Below are positions 60,601-64,000 of a DNA stretch of 64,000 nucleotides, in pieces (position 1 is the first letter of the stretch; the number at the start of each line of letters is the position of its first letter). Position numbers and translations under genes: made by a program. The stretch lies in assembly GCA_947568835.1 (NCBI GenBank), contig OX387606.1, positions 20,871,225 to 20,935,224 of the forward strand. Direction: 5' to 3'. The notes under the pieces were generated by a model. That model saw only the letters and a list, made by a program, of their open reading frames with translations. It searched no databases and had not been told where the DNA came from. This DNA is from Protonemura montana (lineage: Eukaryota; Arthropoda; Insecta; Plecoptera; Nemouridae).

Positions 60601-60601
60601 A
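45688..60601 (+). CDS. Giant secreted ZP-domain protein with mucin-like two-Cys repeat array, about 1993 aa
   Basis: Predicted apical extracellular-matrix or cuticle protein. Coding exons: 45688-45720, 50258-50469, 52372-52507, 53033-53200, 53743-53921, 54335-54470, 54976-59887, 60396-60601; phases all agree and the total is 5982 bases. Exon 1 joined to exon 2 gives a signal peptide (MRLLLSVFLLHLAAAQ). A His-rich stretch follows (about residues 31-43), then a ZP domain from Cys51 to about residue 300 with conserved Cys in VKCDNSGM, LKECGT, VRDCWAYD and EGCPRKRK. The 4.9-kb exon then encodes over 60 modules of CYPGSPDPRCP type joined by Thr/Pro linkers likely to carry O-glycans, punctuated by PTYLPP. 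The last exon has a basic HRRR site and no convincing transmembrane helix, so the anchor is unclear or the protein is secreted. An acceptor just before 45672 implies an upstream noncoding exon. ZP polymerisation is a family property; the gene's name is not known to me. Confidence 0.8.
45721..50257 (+). other. Large first coding intron of the ZP gene
   Basis: A 4.5-kb intron between the signal-peptide exon and the His-rich/ZP exon. No coding exon supported. It has a GCGTGGACAT-type minisatellite at about 46210-46262, a short CACTTGCCGTTG tandem at about 47561-47590, and a partial 5S-derived SINE at its 3' end. Confidence 0.55.
49990..50165 (+). repeat. Partial 5S-derived SINE (head plus part of body)
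   Basis: Plus-strand copy starting with 5S-like AAGTTAAGCAACAATGTGCT and the C-box GGATGGGTGACC at about 50026, then GTTTCAGGGATGGAACTAAG, TACAACAGCC, TCAACCTCTCGGCAGCATGG and ATTAATGAAGGATTCC. The tail is missing. It ends about 95 bases before the acceptor of ZP exon 2. Confidence 0.7.
50600..50805 (+). repeat. Tandem duplication of about 107 bp in a ZP intron
   Basis: The block with GTAGATTCAACGTTTGGTAG and CATGGAGATGCTGAGATCGC occurs twice in direct orientation, about 107 bases apart. The two copies differ at few positions, mainly near their ends. No coding potential recognised. Confidence 0.75.
55140..56260 (+). repeat. Coding repeat block A of the ZP gene (TTTEAPLR type)
   Basis: First part of the array: early diverged modules (spacers with RPPTTTTTQGPPR), then five near-identical units with linker RPPPTTTEAPLR (about 55790-56115). 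The unit is CYPGSPDPRCP plus a 12-residue linker (23 codons, 69 bases). Neighbouring units are nearly identical at DNA level, which suggests recent unequal exchange. Confidence 0.85.
56380..57060 (+). repeat. Coding repeat block B of the ZP gene (TTTTPAPLR type)
   Basis: Ten units of 69 bases (23 codons): CYPGSPDPRCPRPP followed by TTTTPAPLR. Variants are SPDLRC, STDPRC and one TTTTSAPLR. DNA identity between units is very high and codon choice differs from block A, so this block expanded separately. Confidence 0.9.
57450..58050 (+). repeat. Coding repeat block C of the ZP gene (TTRRPCYPGSPDPLCP type)
   Basis: Modules CYPGSPDPLCP or CYPGSPDPFCP alternate with linkers of one to three copies of TTQRPT or TTTRRP, giving variable spacing. 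Leu or Phe replaces Arg before the second Cys throughout the block, unlike blocks A, B and D. Confidence 0.85.
58097..58905 (+). repeat. Coding repeat block D of the ZP gene (18-residue units, 15 copies)
   Basis: Fifteen units of CYPGSPDPRCPTTTTRAP (54 bases). The first has Thr in place of Pro after the second Cys and the fifth has CYAGS. In the middle part two DNA versions alternate (AGAGCTCCATGC and AGAGCACCTTGC), so the real repeat period there is 108 bases. Confidence 0.9.
59185..59650 (+). repeat. Coding repeat block E of the ZP gene (dimeric QFR/PFR units)
   Basis: Four dimers in which CYPGSNDPRCP alternates with CFPGSTDYRCP, linked by TTTTQFR and TTTTxAPFR. Each dimer is 38 codons (114 bases). 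DNA copies are almost identical. Confidence 0.85.
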
Positions 60602-61096
60602 TCAGTGCCATATCGCAAAGTGTTCGTGTAGGATTTTAGATGCACAGTTTCGAGTAGTTTCTTAAATTAAGAAATTTATTGATCTGGATATTGCCTGCAT
60701 GAAAATAATTATTTAATAGGGAATAGAGGTCAGAAATAATTGAAGTTTACTGGACATTTTCTAAGGCTGCAAAGCTAATGACAGAGAATACATTTCTAAT
60801 TTTTAAAGAAACTTCTAGTGAAAGACACCCTGAAAAAATTTGTTTAGATATCTTTGCCATTACAATCAAAAGCTGGAATGTGTCAATGAGCGATTACTGA
60901 ATAGAACGTGCGTTCTAGTAGCATCAGTAGCGAGTAGTTTTTATACAATACTAACTTGTCAAAATATGGATTTGGCATGTTTATAACTGTGCTAAATATG
61001 TATGGATCTAAATCTTTTTTAGTAAAAATAAAGTTAATTCCAATTTTAAGCTGCATCATATTATTGACCACTACCATCTCATGATTCCGACGATTT
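60602..61096. other. Convergent 3' spacer between the ZP gene and the RING gene
   Basis: AT-rich DNA between two convergent genes. An AATAAA for the ZP gene is possible at 61027. On the minus strand, an AATAAA (plus-strand TTTATT at about 60675) could serve the RING gene. Nothing else is recognised. Confidence 0.5.
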
Positions 61097-63989
61097 TCAA
61101 GTCAGAGCGCAACGAAAGCAGCTGAAGTCTGCACGAGCTTTCATACAGATGCTGTGGTAAGAGTGTCCGCAGCGGAAAGTGGTCAGGCCTTCCTCGTGGA
61201 GCAGAGCTCTTGTTTTCAGCGGCAAACAGCAGCTGGAGCAGACGTCTTCAGCAAGATTTAGGCAGACACCCCACGGCTTTAAAATCCCACTCTTGGCCAC
61301 CTCTGAACCACTGTTGTCTGATATTGATCTGAGATGCTCTCGGCTCTGCACAGGTCAATACAGGTCAATACAGGTGTTAACAATGTGGTATGTATTAGCT
61401 GCATGTATGGGCTTAAGTTTTTTTAAATGAACTCTCTTTAAGCAATAAAAAAAGACACTTTTAAAATCATTAATATTGAATGAACAGGCACTAGAATTTA
61501 ATAAAAAAAAAAAAAAACTTGTGACTTCCAATAATAAAAGGACTATTGAAATGAAAATTTTGGGTACCCATCAAAACATTATTTATTATACAATGAGATT
61601 TATTTCACTCTTCTTTAACTTATTTTTAATTTATTTAATTTAATTTATTTATTTTAAATTTTAAATTTAATTTTCAAAAAATGTTTTAAATTACTGTAGA
61701 CACAAATTGAAAGGCCAAGCTCATACTTAGAGATATCCTGTAAATAAATATACACCACGAAAAAAAATGAACCCGTTTGCACCTAGGATTTGCTTGAAAT
61801 CCTCAGTCGAAACTCGATTTTTTGTGCGTTTGTATAGTTTTGAATAGCCATTGTGTGGAACAAAGATTCCATAGACTTTAAAAAAATCGCATTGTTTAAA
61901 AGATAAACTTTTGAAGGGTACCAAACATTTTCATTTTGGTAGTAATTTTATTACCTACTGTAGGTACTAAAAAAAAAATGAAATTCCAATTTTTTTTTTA
62001 ATTTAAGTTCAAGTGCAGCCTTAAAATGTTTTTAGCCTGCATAAGATAAAAAAATTATATTCCAATTTAAAACACTGTTGTGGCAATCAAGATGGAAGGT
62101 TATTAAAAGGATAACAAAAGAATGGAATATTACTACAGTAAAATGGCCAATTTAAATCTCTAGAATTGGCGCTGCGTTCCAAAATGTTTGCCGCAACTGG
62201 TCGATTTAAATAAACGAACCTTTAATGGTATGCCGACGCTTGGTGAAACATCACTTCCAAATAAATCTTGAGCAATGAACGAACCGACGGCTTCCGAGCC
62301 CAATCCAGGGACGTAACGTTCCACGACTCTTGACAGCAGGCAGCTTCGGTAGAACCTGGTAGCAAATTTTACCGGATTGTTATTATTGTGATGAATTGCT
62401 TAAAAGCACTCAGCCCATAAGCCATCATTCAAAAAGAACAAACCTGGTATCTAGTTTCCCAGGGCCAATCTGAGATTCAAATTTCAACAAAAGTTGAATT
62501 GCACTGGCTGCCCCCAAAGACTTGACCAGCAGCAGTCCAAGATCAGTCCACGAGATGGGAGAGAGATTATCGAAATCAGCAATATTCCTGTCGCAGTTCA
62601 GGCAACTTCCGGCATGATATTTCAAAAGCAGGTTTATTGCTTTCTCCCACAGGCTTTCATCAAACTTTGGCAGCAAGAATTCAAGCTCAGAAATTGCTCC
62701 GACTTGAACTATCAGGGGTAAGACTTTTAATATGTTTTCTTTCCGCCTATTCTTCAAAATATAACACCACATTCCTGGTATAAGACTCGAGATACGATAA
62801 AGTTCTTTTTGATTAGTTTTCCATAAGACGTTGCAAATGAGTTCACCAATTCGTGGGAAATGGGCGACTTGAACAGCAGATCTGGGCAATGGAAATTCAC
62901 AATAACAAGATTGCTCAGACAATGATGAAGAATTCAAACATTCAAACCCTTCGATAATGAAGTGACTTAGTTCATTGTCAACTAGAGCAGCTTCAAGAAT
63001 GACATCATCAGAAATATTGTCAATGTAGGAAAGAAAATGTTTCCTACACTTAATAACAGCGCTTTCCCTTTCGGTGCCAGCGTTTTCAAGTCGTGATTGG
63101 AGCCGCAGAACGAGATAGAGAACGTCTTTTAAGTCAACAGACTCCCCCATTTTTGAGCACGTTTCTGGTTGGCCCATTCGTAGGACACAAAACATGGCAT
63201 TCAGTTGCAACGGCAAAGGCCATTTTCCTTGTCCGTCGGATTTGGAAACATTTAAGGCACCATCTTCGAGAAGATTCAGAACCGTGCACAGCATTAGATA
63301 GTAGCAAGGCACTTCTGTAGTCTTCTTGATCTCACTTAGTATTGCTTCGGCTTCAAGTAATTCAGAAAATACTTGAAGAATATTGCTCAGAAATGCATCA
63401 ATATTTACGCTGGCTGGAGAGTGAACGGATTGAAGATATTCAGGTGATTTTAGTTGACTTGCCACAGTATCAAGATCGAGACTTTTGAACCATTCGATGA
63501 TAATGTTTGATTGAAAAGATTTGAGCAGCAACTCCTGAATGATATGGCACTGAATTGGAAAGTAATGAGTAAAGGGAAATGTTTTCACAGCCCTGGAAAA
63601 ATACACTCTATCAACTGTCGTCTCTAAGCATGGAGAACTATCAAATTCTATGCAGATTGTGCTTACGCTAGCAAAGAATTTGAAAACTTGGTGAGTGACA
63701 TCTTCACCTCTACGATAACAATTTTCTATGTCTATGCAAAGGTCAATTATTTTAGAGGTATCTAGCTTTGGATAAGGCACTTTCTTTGAAATTCCATTAA
63801 ACTTGGAATGTACAATTTCATCTCTTGTAAAAGCATTTAGTGGAATGGGCTGAAGATTTGGGAGAACATGGGAATCTCTCAAATGAATGTCGAGGAGTTT
63901 TGGCTCGTTTTCAACGGCCAAACTCTTCATTTTATCTTCCAAAACAAGCCATGTTTCTTTCAAAGATTTTGTGCTGCTGGTTATTTTCC
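61097..63989 (-). CDS. Trafficking-type protein with C-terminal RING-like finger, HPS5- or Vps8-like (partial)
   Basis: The 3' part of a minus-strand gene. Exons: 63989-62444, 62355-62220, 61345-61097 (stop at 61099-61097), with consistent phases; an acceptor CTCTGTTTCAG at the window edge shows that more exons lie outside. The visible 643 residues are mainly helical, without membrane segments. They include SWTDLGLLLVKSLGAASAIQ, which resembles the end of HPS5 (BLOC-2 subunit). The last exon encodes a Cys/His cluster, CSSCCLPL..FRCGHSYHSICM..CFRC, a RING-type finger like that at the C-terminus of CORVET/HOPS subunits such as Vps8. Human HPS5 as I recall it has no such finger, so identity is unsettled. 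Role: endosome or lysosome-related organelle traffic, inferred from family resemblance only. Confidence 0.5.
61350..62219. other. Last intron of the RING gene
   Basis: AT-rich intron of about 870 bases with long A/T runs (about 61500-61700 and 61970-62010). A short CAGGTCAATA tandem lies next to the acceptor of the RING exon at about 61350-61373. No coding or repeat family recognised. Confidence 0.6.
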
Positions 63990-64000
63990 CTGAAACAGAG

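Overview
The window looks like nuclear DNA of an arthropod, most likely an insect or another hexapod. The reasons are spliced genes with GT/AG introns, divergent ionotropic receptors (IRs), seven-transmembrane gustatory receptors (GRs) with the usual three small phase-0 3' exons, a mitochondrial P450 closest to insect CYP49A1, and a ZP-domain cuticle or apical-matrix gene. Exons are GC-richer than the AT-rich introns and spacers. No species can be named from the sequence alone. All gene models below were assembled by hand from reading frames, splice consensus and phase agreement between paralogues.

Layout. 1-13.2 kb: a tandem cluster of three plus-strand IR genes (the last exon of one, then two complete 8-exon genes with the same intron positions and phases). 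13.5-23.8 kb: a GC-rich possible leader exon, then a complete 10-coding-exon mitochondrial P450 (CYP49A1-like). 23.8-28.7 kb: gene-poor spacer with a 5S-rRNA-derived SINE. 28.7-39.2 kb: four complete plus-strand GR genes, each with 4 coding exons, plus one N-terminal GR remnant; the third and fourth are a mosaic pair. 39.2-45.6 kb: spacer. 45.7-60.6 kb: one 8-coding-exon gene for a secreted ZP-domain protein of about 1993 residues, whose 4.9-kb exon encodes a very large Thr/Pro-rich tandem array of two-cysteine CYPGSPDPRCP-type modules. 61.1-64.0 kb: the 3' end of a minus-strand gene for a RING-ended membrane-trafficking-type protein (HPS5- or Vps8-like), cut by the window edge.

Repeats are abundant. 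They include a SINE family carrying a 5S rRNA-like head (at least six copies), a separate element with a tRNA-like 3' end including an inverted pair, a 19-bp satellite (about 46 units) abutting an IR splice acceptor, an 8-bp minisatellite of about 0.8 kb, a foldback element, LINE 3'-end remnants, and a four-copy unclassified repeat.

The IR and GR clusters are chemosensory loci. The P450, ZP and trafficking genes share the neighbourhood but show no obvious functional link to them. The most unusual items are the hierarchical repeat architecture of the ZP/mucin-like gene, the patchwork identity of the two adjacent GR genes, and the 5S-derived SINE with repeated 5S segments.
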